Positions 35,774-44,074 of a DNA stretch of 52,780 nucleotides are shown in pieces. The DNA is from Woeseia sp. (GTDB lineage: Bacteria; Pseudomonadota; Gammaproteobacteria; Steroidobacterales; Woeseiaceae). A model generated the notes under the pieces. It saw only the letters and a list, made by a program, of their open reading frames with translations. It was not told where the DNA came from and ran no database searches. The DNA is taken from assembly GCA_013003155.1 (NCBI GenBank), contig JABDKF010000197.1, forward strand, positions 1 to 52,780, written 5' to 3'. How positions within the stretch are numbered: position 1 is the first letter of the stretch; every line of letters begins with the position of its first letter. A program made the position numbers and the translations under genes.

Positions 35774-36391
35774 CTACTCCGTCACATTTGCAGTACGTTG
35801 AGAGGCAGCGATACGCCGCTTTAAGTCGACGATCCATTTCTCCACCCGCTGGTCACTGGCACCAAGCCCTTGATATTTTTGGTAATGGTCCAGAGCGGGC
35901 GCGAGCCGTTGCAGGTATAGCTCGTTAAGCACGCCCAGGTTGTAGTGGGCCAGCCGGTATCCGGGTTCGGCAGCAAGCGCTGCAAGGTAGGCAGTTTCAG
36001 CATCGGCAAAACGGCCCTGACGGCGGCGCAACATGCCGAGTTGATTCAGCGCGGCCGCGTGATCAGGTTTCAGTTGCAACGCATGCTCAATGCTTGCCTC
36101 CGCCTTGCTGTCGTCGCCAGCTCGCGACTGCAATATGGCCAAATTGACGTGCGCTCCGGGGTAGTCCGGATAACGCAGTTGAAATTCCGAGAACCTGAGT
36201 TCTGCCTCGACAACGTCGCCGGCAGCCATCGCTGAAACGGCCTGCTCGTACTGTGTCTGAGCCGCTGGCGGCGCAAGCGCAACGGCATCCCCGCCGCCAG
36301 CTTCGTTGCTTGGCAAAACCGTGCAACCCGAGACCAGTACAGGCAGCAACCAAACCAGGCGGGTGAGTCTAATAAAGCGCAGTAACAACAT
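35774..36391 (-). CDS. TPR lipoprotein
   Basis: A 205-residue exported lipoprotein: lipobox LVSGC with Cys23 as the lipidation site, then about four tetratricopeptide repeats (residues 45-180; for example FSEFQLRYPDYPGAHVNLAI, HALQLKPDHAAALNQLGML). It is probably a scaffold attached to the outer membrane. Its start overlaps the end of the 937-residue TPR gene by 23 bases. Part of the energised operon. Confidence 0.88.
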   Translation of the reverse strand: MLLLRFIRLTRLVWLLPVLVSGCTVLPSNEAGGGDAVALAPPAAQTQYEQAVSAMAAGDVVEAELRFSEFQLRYPDYPGAHVNLAILQSRAGDDSKAEASIEHALQLKPDHAAALNQLGMLRRRQGRFADAETAYLAALAAEPGYRLAHYNLGVLNELYLQRLAPALDHYQKYQGLGASDQRVEKWIVDLKRRIAASQRTANVTE

Positions 36392-39182
36392 CTTCGCTGC
36401 GCTCCTGTTTTGCGTAACGGGCCGGCATCAACTCCGCCAAAGCGGCGAAACTACGCTGCACCCATTCGTCATATATCCCATCTGTGGCACGTGCCGCGTT
36501 CACTTTGTAGAAATCGATCGCTTTTTCTTCGAACGGAAAAGCTTGCTCTTCCAGAAGCAGGTCGTACTCCTCCAGCGCCAGCGCGTCGAGGTCAGCCGGA
36601 CGCTCGGACTGCATCAGGTCAAGGGCGAATTGCTCGTATGCTTCGCCTAACCTGAACGTCGCGGCCGTCGTCACTTCTTCAACAGCGTAGTCAATTGCTA
36701 CGCCGTACAGCGATACCAGTTCTTCCATCATGCTTTTCTTGAAGGTGAGGCTGGAAGCCAGCGGCTGGGTTATCCGAGTGGTCGAGAAGCGTTGCCGCAA
36801 TGGCTCCGCAAGGCGCAGACTTGCAAGCGCGGCAAGGTAACGGCTCCGCTCCGTGCGCTCGCTCCCTGCCATTGCGTCAGCGCGCTGTAAATCTTGCAAG
36901 CGCGTACGCACCAGATTGACATCAGCGCGCTGTTCCGCGAGCTCCAGGAGGCGCGCGCGCGCTTCAAAAGACTCCACAAACGGTTCTGGATACTGGGCGA
37001 CCAGAATTTCCAGGACGCGTTCCTCATCGATGGAATTCTTGCCGTCCTTGTACAGGTCGATTGCATGCCACAACGCCTCACGGCGCACCTCATCGTTGGG
37101 CGAAGCCTGCATGGCAATACGCTCAAACTCCGCGGCTGCGTCTGCGGTGCGTCCCGACTGTCGATAGGCCAAGGCCAGGTTTTTCGTAACATCGTCGGCA
37201 TACTCGCCGTTCGGGAAATTGCTTCTTAAATTTAGCAGGACAGCGCTTGCGCGATCCCAGGCCTGCAACTTCATTAACGCTGCTGCAGCGTCGTACTCCG
37301 CAGTAGCACGAATAGTGGCGTCCGGCACCACGGCGGCGACACGTTGAAAATGACCGACCGCTGTCTCAAGTGCACCCCGTTCCCGAGCGGCCTCACCTTG
37401 TTTGTAGATTGCGGAGGCAATGCGGGTGTCGATCTCCTGTGACGCCACACTGTCGTCAGTCGGCGTGTATTCACGCAGGGCATAGTAAGCGTGTTCGGCA
37501 AGATCGAACTGACCGAGGTCGAATTGCGCGTGGGCAATTACCGTCCATGCGGTGCGCAGCATTGCAGCAGCTGCCGGCGGCTGTTTTTTTACCAAAGACT
37601 GAGCAACGACGATCGCCAGATCAAACTGCTGCTGCGCAAACAGGTCTTCTGCGACCACCGTCAGAACCGCGTTGGACTCAGGGTGCTGCGGGAACGCGTC
37701 GGCAAAACGCAGGCCGCTGTCGAGGTAGCGTGCATGCCAGGATGATTTTGCGTCACCGGACAATTCCGCCTCGTGGCGGCGGTAAGCCAGAATCGCCGCA
37801 TAGGCGGCCTCGGCTGAGCGCTCGTGCTCCGGATAATCATAGGCTGAGCGCTCGTATTCATCGGTCGCCGCTGCAAAATCGGCGCTCTCGAACAGGATTT
37901 CGGCAAGCAAAAAGTTGGTAGCCGCGCTGCCCGTCTCATCGGGAAAATATTCGAGGAATTTTCGATACCAGCGCGCAGCCTGCTGATAGTCGGAAAGTTC
38001 AGCGTCACGCTGAGCTTCCGCGTGGAAGTATTGTGCGAGGTCCGTCAGGTTTGCTTTCAGATTGTCAATGACGTTTTCGTTGCCGGCACGCACGTTGTGT
38101 TGCCAAAACGCCTGATCCAGGCCGTAGCGCTCGACAAAATTTTGCTTCGCTTCCAAAACCAGCGACGCAAAGCCACCCTGCTGGTTGGCATCAATGGCTG
38201 CCGCCTGTAGTTGCGGGGCCCGCGGGTGTGTCGGATTCTCGGCAGCGAAAGCTTCGTAAGTTTTCGCTGCATCGACGAATCGCTCTTTCTCGAGGTACAG
38301 GTCGCCCAGTTTGCGATAGACAAGGTAGCTGTAACCGGGGGACGGGCGGCTGGCAAAAAACTGCTGCATGCTCAGCGGACCATCAAGGTAGGAACAGCTG
38401 ATAGACACCACCCGCAAAGTGTCGTCAACGAGCTCTCGATCAGCGCGACCGAGCACAGCGAGCGGGTCGCCACTAGCCAGGAAATCGATTCCGCGCAGCT
38501 TGTGGTCTAGCAAAGCAAAAAACGCGCCGAAACTTGCCTCGTGCCTGGCGAGCTTAAACTGTGCCCATCCCAACTTGTACAAAGACTGCACGTAGAATCG
38601 CGATCCCTCACCGGCCGCAACGACGTGCTGATAGGCGCGCTCCGCATCACCATAGTTTTTCCGCAGAAACAACATCTCGCCGCGTCGAAACTCAATCTCG
38701 GCACGTCGGGATGTCGTGGGGTATCGAGTGACCAACTCGTTCAGTGTTGCAAGCGATTCGTCAGTTTGGCCAGCCACTTCATAGGCGCGCGCAAGCTGGT
38801 ATAGAACCGTGTCGTTGCGCCGATAATCCGGATACGACTCCAGTAACGACTTGAATAGCGCCACGGCACTTGCAAAACTACTTTGGTCGAGGGTGCCGAC
38901 GTTATCCGACAACTGCTGTGCCTCGGTGGCCTCAAGCTCAAGATCAGCCAGGCGGCGCATCGCCTCGGCCCGCAACAGTGGATCCTCGGATACCAGGTCC
39001 AGAAACTCACGGTAATTGTCGCGTGCCCTTTCGTTGCTGGCGGTAATCTCGCGTTCCGCTGGCACCTCAATACTGCGGCCTTCCAGGCTCTTGATCGTCG
39101 GCGGCTTTTTCTTCGCCGAAGTGACAACAGGCACGATGCTGAGCGCGACAACAAGCAACAGTGACACAGCAGCGCGACTCAT
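36369..39182 (-). CDS. Very large periplasmic TPR protein
   Basis: A 937-residue exported protein. Signal peptide to about residue 23 (VVTSAK), then many tetratricopeptide-like repeats along the whole length; clearest are those near residues 110-165 (ALFKSLLESYPDYRRNDTVLYQLARAY) and 615-680 (LLNLRSNFPNGEYADDVTKNLALAYRQSGR). No catalytic motif seen. It is probably a long superhelical scaffold. Overlaps its neighbours at both ends (4 and 23 bases). Confidence 0.88.
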   Translation of the reverse strand: MSRAAVSLLLVVALSIVPVVTSAKKKPPTIKSLEGRSIEVPAEREITASNERARDNYREFLDLVSEDPLLRAEAMRRLADLELEATEAQQLSDNVGTLDQSSFASAVALFKSLLESYPDYRRNDTVLYQLARAYEVAGQTDESLATLNELVTRYPTTSRRAEIEFRRGEMLFLRKNYGDAERAYQHVVAAGEGSRFYVQSLYKLGWAQFKLARHEASFGAFFALLDHKLRGIDFLASGDPLAVLGRADRELVDDTLRVVSISCSYLDGPLSMQQFFASRPSPGYSYLVYRKLGDLYLEKERFVDAAKTYEAFAAENPTHPRAPQLQAAAIDANQQGGFASLVLEAKQNFVERYGLDQAFWQHNVRAGNENVIDNLKANLTDLAQYFHAEAQRDAELSDYQQAARWYRKFLEYFPDETGSAATNFLLAEILFESADFAAATDEYERSAYDYPEHERSAEAAYAAILAYRRHEAELSGDAKSSWHARYLDSGLRFADAFPQHPESNAVLTVVAEDLFAQQQFDLAIVVAQSLVKKQPPAAAAMLRTAWTVIAHAQFDLGQFDLAEHAYYALREYTPTDDSVASQEIDTRIASAIYKQGEAARERGALETAVGHFQRVAAVVPDATIRATAEYDAAAALMKLQAWDRASAVLLNLRSNFPNGEYADDVTKNLALAYRQSGRTADAAAEFERIAMQASPNDEVRREALWHAIDLYKDGKNSIDEERVLEILVAQYPEPFVESFEARARLLELAEQRADVNLVRTRLQDLQRADAMAGSERTERSRYLAALASLRLAEPLRQRFSTTRITQPLASSLTFKKSMMEELVSLYGVAIDYAVEEVTTAATFRLGEAYEQFALDLMQSERPADLDALALEEYDLLLEEQAFPFEEKAIDFYKVNAARATDGIYDEWVQRSFAALAELMPARYAKQERSEDVVTALY

Positions 39183-41041
39183 GGCGCAGTTACTGCTGAT
39201 GCCGACCGGTCGTAGATTGCCGCAAGTGCGAAGCGTGCCTGAACCGAATACGATTGGAGTCGCTGTTGTTGTGCGCGCATTTCACCAATCGCGATTGCCT
39301 GCAAATAGGCACGTTGCCGGTCGAGCACGGCCCTGATCCGCAACTGCAGGCCGGCAATGCGGGGCCGTAGTGTCGCGATGCGGTCGTCAAAGGCGCCGAA
39401 TGATCGCGGTTCATTGCGCATGGACTCATCGACACGTCGGCGCGAGCGCTGCGTTTCGACGAGGGCCACGCCACTCAGGCGCACGTTTTTGCGATTGCGC
39501 CAAAGTCGCTCGTTGAAATCCTTATCAAGTTGCCACTGAAGTACGCCCTTAAGGAGGCGGACCTTACGCTGCAAATCAACAGCTTCGGGAAGGTTTGCTT
39601 GCAGTACCGGATTCGACGCAAGCGCAGCGATCTCGTCCCACAAGGCAAACTCGTCGTCCGTCGCGAGCGCCAGCGAATCACGGTCGCGTTCGATATTGTC
39701 CAAGCGAACGTCAAACGCCAGCTTGCGTTCTATTAATTCCTCAAGATTGGCGCGTCCGAGACTGTCCTGCACGCGCGGTAATCGCTCCGCATACGCCTGT
39801 TCTCGCGTATCGAGCATGTTGCGGAACACGCTGAGATTGCTGGTCCAATGTTCAAGATTGCGCGCGAGATAATCAAGATCGCGATAGTTTTTCAAGCCTT
39901 CCTGAAACTCATGCCTGGCAAGCAAGTGATACAGGTAGCGCGAGCCGTCGGCATCCGGCAGCGCTTCAAGTTGCCAGTGCCAGCCCGTTGCCGCCGGCGC
40001 ATTATCGGCAACAAGACTCGCTAATAATTCGCCGGAGCGAAGCGCCGCGATGGTTTGGTCGATGCGCTCGTTCTCTTCTTTGAAGGCTTCGATCGCGGCA
40101 AGATACTGGTCCGCAGCCTGGCTCACTGCATCGACTTTCGCCAGCGCGTATGGCACCGCAAGCATAGCTTCCTGCACCGCCGGATCGAGTAGATTCCGGT
40201 TGCGCAGCTCCATCCAGGGCACGAGCGCGTTATTGAACTGCTCCATTTCAGCATCTGCCCAGCCAACACCCAGCAACGCCTTATTGGAGAATGGGCCGCT
40301 CAGCCTGACACGCTGCAGGAGGGCTTTCGCCTCCTGCGCGCCGCCTTTTTGCAGGTACGCATAGCCGAGGGCAAGGTTCGCTTTGTCGCGCAACGCGGCG
40401 AGCTCTTCGTTATGTGGCTCGATCAGGCCCAGACTATCAAGCATGCGTGCCGCGTCACGGGTGCTGCCGTTACGAATGAGTGCAACGCCCAGGTTGTAGC
40501 GTGCGTAACTCCCCCACTCGGTTTTGTCCTGAAAGCGATCGAGCAGTTCGATTGCCTGGTCAAATTCACCTTGCTCGATAAGCATTTGGGCAAGCAGCAG
40601 TCGACCCTCTGCGGGCATGGACCCGGGCAGATCACCCTCGATACTGCCCAGTGCCTGCCGTGCCTTGTCGAAGTAGCCGCGTTGTTGCCAGACACGCGCA
40701 AGAAAAAAGAAGGTTCGATCGCGCAGCCCGGAGTCTGAAGTACTGTTCAGCAGTCGCTCGAAAATCTCAGCGGCCCGCTGATGATTCCCGTAGGACAGGT
40801 ACAGGCCACCCAGCAAAAGCTCCGCCTCTGCAGCGTGGTGGGGAAGGTGCTGGCTCTCTTGCGCTGCCAACAATCTTACGATCGCAGGAAAATAGTCTTC
40901 TTTGTAAAAATGAAAAAGGACCTCGCCATAGTGGGGGTCCTCGACGATTGTGGCGCTGTTGTCGTCCTTAGCCTTGGCGTTAGCCGCAGCGAACAACAGG
41001 ATAGAAAACAGGGTAACCAGGTAGGCGTGCGGGAAGGTCAA
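39179..41041 (-). CDS. Large periplasmic TPR and coiled-coil protein
   Basis: A 620-residue exported protein. Signal peptide to about residue 24 (AANAKA), then TPR repeats (about 50-330) and a long charged helical region likely to form coiled coil (about 400-610; Arg/Asp/Glu-rich with heptad-like spacing). The start is TTG, supported by GGGAG six bases upstream; no better start is available. It begins four bases after the stop of the preceding gene and overlaps the next by four. No enzyme motif. Confidence 0.87.
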   Translation of the reverse strand: MTFPHAYLVTLFSILLFAAANAKAKDDNSATIVEDPHYGEVLFHFYKEDYFPAIVRLLAAQESQHLPHHAAEAELLLGGLYLSYGNHQRAAEIFERLLNSTSDSGLRDRTFFFLARVWQQRGYFDKARQALGSIEGDLPGSMPAEGRLLLAQMLIEQGEFDQAIELLDRFQDKTEWGSYARYNLGVALIRNGSTRDAARMLDSLGLIEPHNEELAALRDKANLALGYAYLQKGGAQEAKALLQRVRLSGPFSNKALLGVGWADAEMEQFNNALVPWMELRNRNLLDPAVQEAMLAVPYALAKVDAVSQAADQYLAAIEAFKEENERIDQTIAALRSGELLASLVADNAPAATGWHWQLEALPDADGSRYLYHLLARHEFQEGLKNYRDLDYLARNLEHWTSNLSVFRNMLDTREQAYAERLPRVQDSLGRANLEELIERKLAFDVRLDNIERDRDSLALATDDEFALWDEIAALASNPVLQANLPEAVDLQRKVRLLKGVLQWQLDKDFNERLWRNRKNVRLSGVALVETQRSRRRVDESMRNEPRSFGAFDDRIATLRPRIAGLQLRIRAVLDRQRAYLQAIAIGEMRAQQQRLQSYSVQARFALAAIYDRSASAVTAP

Positions 41042-41044
41042 AAA

Positions 41045-41608
41045 TCACTCCCATTCCCTTACGTCGAATTCAGGCTGTTGTTTTTTGGCGCGGTCCGAAA
41101 TTGCCAGTTCGACATACTTTGCGCCAAGGCCTTTGTTCAATGAAACCGTGGCGCCCCTGCGATACTCACGCTGCTCTGGACCGTAGCCAACAAACACGGC
41201 AATAAGCTCGTGATCACCAGCCTTCAGATTTTCGAGATGCAGACGATGCACGCCTCCGCGCTGCAGTGCTGACGCCTCACGATCGGTGTAGAGGTAGTTT
41301 GCGACGTCTTTGCCGTCGATTTTGAGATTGACGGAATCGAGTTTGAAATATTCGCCGACATCGACCGACAAGAAAAAGGCGACCTGCGTGTTTGCCGGAA
41401 ACAGTAACTCCTCTTCAAGCAGGAACAGATCCCGGTTAAGCTCCAGAACCTCTTCTTTCAGCGCCTGAACGTCGCCGTCGATACTGCGAAACTCATTATT
41501 GTCGACCGTCGACAAGTCGCGATCCTGCGCCACAGCGGACGCACCAGGCATCGCCATGAAAAAAACCATGAACAACACGGCAAGGATTTCATATTTCGTC
41601 ATTCGCAT
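41045..41608 (-). CDS. Periplasmic coiled-coil and beta-domain protein, unknown
   Basis: A 187-residue exported protein: signal peptide to about residue 28 (GASAVAQ), a short coiled coil (about 40-70, VQALKEEVLELNRDLFLLEEELL) and a C-terminal domain that looks beta-rich (about 72-180, VAFFLSVDVGEYFKLDSVNLKIDG). No DNA-binding domain is present. Lies 28 bases after the TlpA gene and belongs to the energised operon. The function is unknown. Confidence 0.85.
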   Translation of the reverse strand: MRMTKYEILAVLFMVFFMAMPGASAVAQDRDLSTVDNNEFRSIDGDVQALKEEVLELNRDLFLLEEELLFPANTQVAFFLSVDVGEYFKLDSVNLKIDGKDVANYLYTDREASALQRGGVHRLHLENLKAGDHELIAVFVGYGPEQREYRRGATVSLNKGLGAKYVELAISDRAKKQQPEFDVREWE

Positions 41609-41635
41609 GTTTCTTTCGCCCTCATCGCAATGACG

Positions 41636-42136
41636 TTACTCGCGCAACAGGCTGCGAATCTCCGTTAAGTATTTTTGCTCGTAGCCAGGCTTGTAGCCGT
41701 GGTGCACGTGGCGAACCGTGCCGGCACGATCCACCAGTATTGTTACCGGCATCGCCTCGACCTGGTAAAGACGGCTGACGTCCTTGGCCTCATCAAACAG
41801 GACGGGGAAACTGACGCCCAGTTCGTCAATCATTTTCAACGCGCGACCGGCATCGTCATCGATATTTACGCCCAGGAGTTTGAAACCGACGCGTTCGTAG
41901 CGTCCATAAAGATCGTCAAGCAATGGCATTTCCTGGCGACACGGCCCGCACCAGGTCGCCCAGAAATTTATCATGACAACATCACCGCGATATTCGCTGA
42001 GTCGCAGATTGCTGCCCGTGTTACTGGCGAGCGCGAAATCCGGCGCTGTTTGGCCTGTGAGTGCGGAAGATGCCAGCGTCGTTAACGCCCACAACGACAG
42101 GAGGGTCCCGCTGCAAAAAATTCGAACACGATGCAT
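41636..42136 (-). CDS. TlpA/ResA-family periplasmic thioredoxin
   Basis: A 166-residue exported thiol-disulfide oxidoreductase. Signal peptide to about residue 25, redox site WCGPC (Cys63, Cys66) in NFWATWCGPCRQEMP, and cis-Pro in EAMPVTIL. Such proteins reduce disulfides in the periplasm. The ATG has AAGGA nine bases upstream. It is the first gene of the energised operon, so it might keep a partner protein reduced. A TATACT hexamer (42265-42270, minus strand) about 130 bases upstream is a weak promoter candidate. Confidence 0.93.
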   Translation of the reverse strand: MHRVRIFCSGTLLSLWALTTLASSALTGQTAPDFALASNTGSNLRLSEYRGDVVMINFWATWCGPCRQEMPLLDDLYGRYERVGFKLLGVNIDDDAGRALKMIDELGVSFPVLFDEAKDVSRLYQVEAMPVTILVDRAGTVRHVHHGYKPGYEQKYLTEIRSLLRE

Positions 42137-42380
42137 GAGTCACAGTCCTTTTGGAGTATGGGTGCCGGTAGCATTCGAGAAAACGCAAGGCAACCGTCGT
42201 CGCGCTCTCCGGGACGGTCGTTGCTGCTTTGCTTAACCCTGCTCTGAAGCAAAATATGTGCTTGAGTATAGTGACAGCACAGGCCCGGTTTTGGCCGTGA
42301 TGATCGTCACATTTGACCGGGACAACAGAGCTGCAAATTGTTGAAACGCATCAAGGACGCAGGTTCCTGATGCCAATGTC

Positions 42381-42396
42381 GTCGCTGAACAGCGAC
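42381..42396 (-). repeat. Hairpin after the ApbE gene
   Basis: GTCGCT and AGCGAC pair around a four-base loop about 20 bases after the ApbE stop codon. No U-tract follows, so it is a weak terminator candidate at best. Confidence 0.3.
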
Positions 42397-42415
42397 AAAT
42401 GAGACGACGGGTCGT

Positions 42416-43459
42416 TTACCGCAAATTTTTCTGTGCAGGCGGTCGCAATCCATCCGAATAGAAAAGCGCACCTTCTGCATCGATCACAACCGCTTCGTAA
42501 TCCGGCAACGTGCCAACGAGACGTAAACCGTCATCGACGCCCATGACGAACACAGACGTTGACAAGGCATCTGTCAACACGGCGTCCGGTCCGATGACCG
42601 TGGCGCTGCGAATTTCCGCCGCGGGCTGACCCGTAGTCGGCACCAGAATATGGTGATAGCGCGTGTCGTCCTCAATAAAAAATCGCTCGTAGTCACCGGA
42701 TGTTGAGATGGCCTCATCTTCAAGTGGGATACGTAGCACGACACGACCCGCATTGCGTGGATCACGTACGCCGACAACCCAGGGCTGACCGCGCCGGTCG
42801 CCCAGCAATCGGGAATCACCGCCAGCGGTAACGATCGCGTGGTCGACATTATGCCGGCGCAACTCCTGGACGCCGCGTTCCACCGCGTAGCCCTTCGCAA
42901 TCCCCCCCAGGTTGATGCGCACACCGTGCCGCAGGAATCGAATGTAATGCCCTTGCTGAGTCGCTTCTACGAGCCTGTAATCTATAGCCGGCAATGAATC
43001 TCGCAAACTGGCATCGTCCGGCCTTATCCTGGCGCGGTAGTCGTAGTGCTGACCCACGCTGTCGTAGGTAATGTCGAAGGCACCCAAAGTCAGTACGGAA
43101 ACGTCAAGGGCACGGACTATCAGGTCAAACAATTCCTCACCTGCGTCGACCGGGCGCTCAGCAGCGTGGCGATTAAGCTCGGAAATCCGGCTGTCATCGA
43201 TGTAGGTGCTCATCAAACGCTCGATGCGCGATATCTCTGAAAAAGTCGCTTCGAGTGCCGCATTGCCGGCGGCGTCGTCCGCGTGCCACAGGCGTACCCG
43301 GACCTCAGTTCCCATTAGTGGTCGCGTATCCTCGAGCCACGCCGCATCTGCAGCGGCTCCCGGCATCACGAATGCCAGCAGCACTGCGGCTAGCGCTGGC
43401 GCAGGCCCGGGGTTATGCTTGCGGCGGCAACTTGCTTGGTGGGAGCGCAACAGTGACAT
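42416..43459 (-). CDS. apbE: FAD:protein FMN transferase (ApbE)
   Basis: A 347-residue exported enzyme that attaches FMN to Thr/Ser of target proteins such as NqrB/NqrC and RnfG. Family segments: DTRPLMGTEVRVRLW, the SxYxDDSRISELN region, VRINLGGIAKGYAV, TAGGD near the Mg/FAD site, and TDALSTSVFVMG. The signal peptide has an Arg/Lys-rich start and ends about residue 39 (AAADA). Two adjacent in-frame ATG codons (43462 and 43459) are possible starts. Either makes the 5' end overlap that of lemA on the other strand. No flavinylated target gene is in the window. Confidence 0.93.
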   Translation of the reverse strand: MSLLRSHQASCRRKHNPGPAPALAAVLLAFVMPGAAADAAWLEDTRPLMGTEVRVRLWHADDAAGNAALEATFSEISRIERLMSTYIDDSRISELNRHAAERPVDAGEELFDLIVRALDVSVLTLGAFDITYDSVGQHYDYRARIRPDDASLRDSLPAIDYRLVEATQQGHYIRFLRHGVRINLGGIAKGYAVERGVQELRRHNVDHAIVTAGGDSRLLGDRRGQPWVVGVRDPRNAGRVVLRIPLEDEAISTSGDYERFFIEDDTRYHHILVPTTGQPAAEIRSATVIGPDAVLTDALSTSVFVMGVDDGLRLVGTLPDYEAVVIDAEGALFYSDGLRPPAQKNLR

Positions 43460-44043
43460 CATTTCTGATTTTCCTTGGCCTTATCGCTGCAGTCGTGTTC
43501 TATGCGATCGCCATTTACAACAAACTCGTTAATCTAAGAAACCGCGTCAAAAATGCGTTCGCGCAAATCGATGTGCAATTGACCCGTCGTCACGACCTGA
43601 TTCCAAATCTCGTCGAGGCGGTGAAAGGCTACATGAAACACGAGCGGGAAACCCTCGAAGCCGTCATAAACGCCCGTAACTCGGCAGTCTCCAGCCTGCA
43701 GGCCGCCAAGGCCGATCCGGCAAACGCAAAAGCTATCAAGGAACTTGGGGCATCGGAAGGCGCCCTGGGCAGCGCGCTTGGACGCCTGTTTGCGCTGGCC
43801 GAGGCCTACCCTGATCTGAAAGCAAACCAGAATATGATGCAGTTCCAGGAAGAACTGGCCAGCACCGAAAACAAGGTTGCCTTCTCTCGCCAGGCATTCA
43901 ACGACAGCGTTCTCGGTTATAACAATGCGGTTGAAAACTTTCCAAACAATATCGTCGCCGGGATGTTCCAGTTCGACCCTGCCAGCTTCCTTGAAATTGA
44001 GTCGGTTGAGAAGCGCACGGTTCCGGAAGTGTCGTTCAGTTAA
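43453..44043 (+). CDS. lemA: LemA-family protein
   Basis: A 196-residue inner-membrane protein: one N-terminal helix (TSFLIFLGLIAAVVFYAIAIY) and a helical-bundle domain with the family segments NRVKNAFAQIDVQLTRRHDLIPNLVE and ENFPNNIVAGMF. The start is GTG, with GGGAG eight bases upstream. LemA proteins are often paired with an M48 protease, as here. The molecular function is not firmly known; a membrane scaffold role is likely. Confidence 0.95.
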   Translation: MTSFLIFLGLIAAVVFYAIAIYNKLVNLRNRVKNAFAQIDVQLTRRHDLIPNLVEAVKGYMKHERETLEAVINARNSAVSSLQAAKADPANAKAIKELGASEGALGSALGRLFALAEAYPDLKANQNMMQFQEELASTENKVAFSRQAFNDSVLGYNNAVENFPNNIVAGMFQFDPASFLEIESVEKRTVPEVSFS

Positions 44044-44074
44044 GCCGGTCTTGCGGCGGCACGCTGCCTAAGGC

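Noticed and set aside
41045-41608. AraC-type regulator annotation
   Set aside because: The protein has a signal peptide, a coiled coil and a beta-rich domain but no helix-turn-helix pair; a regulator call would be wrong.
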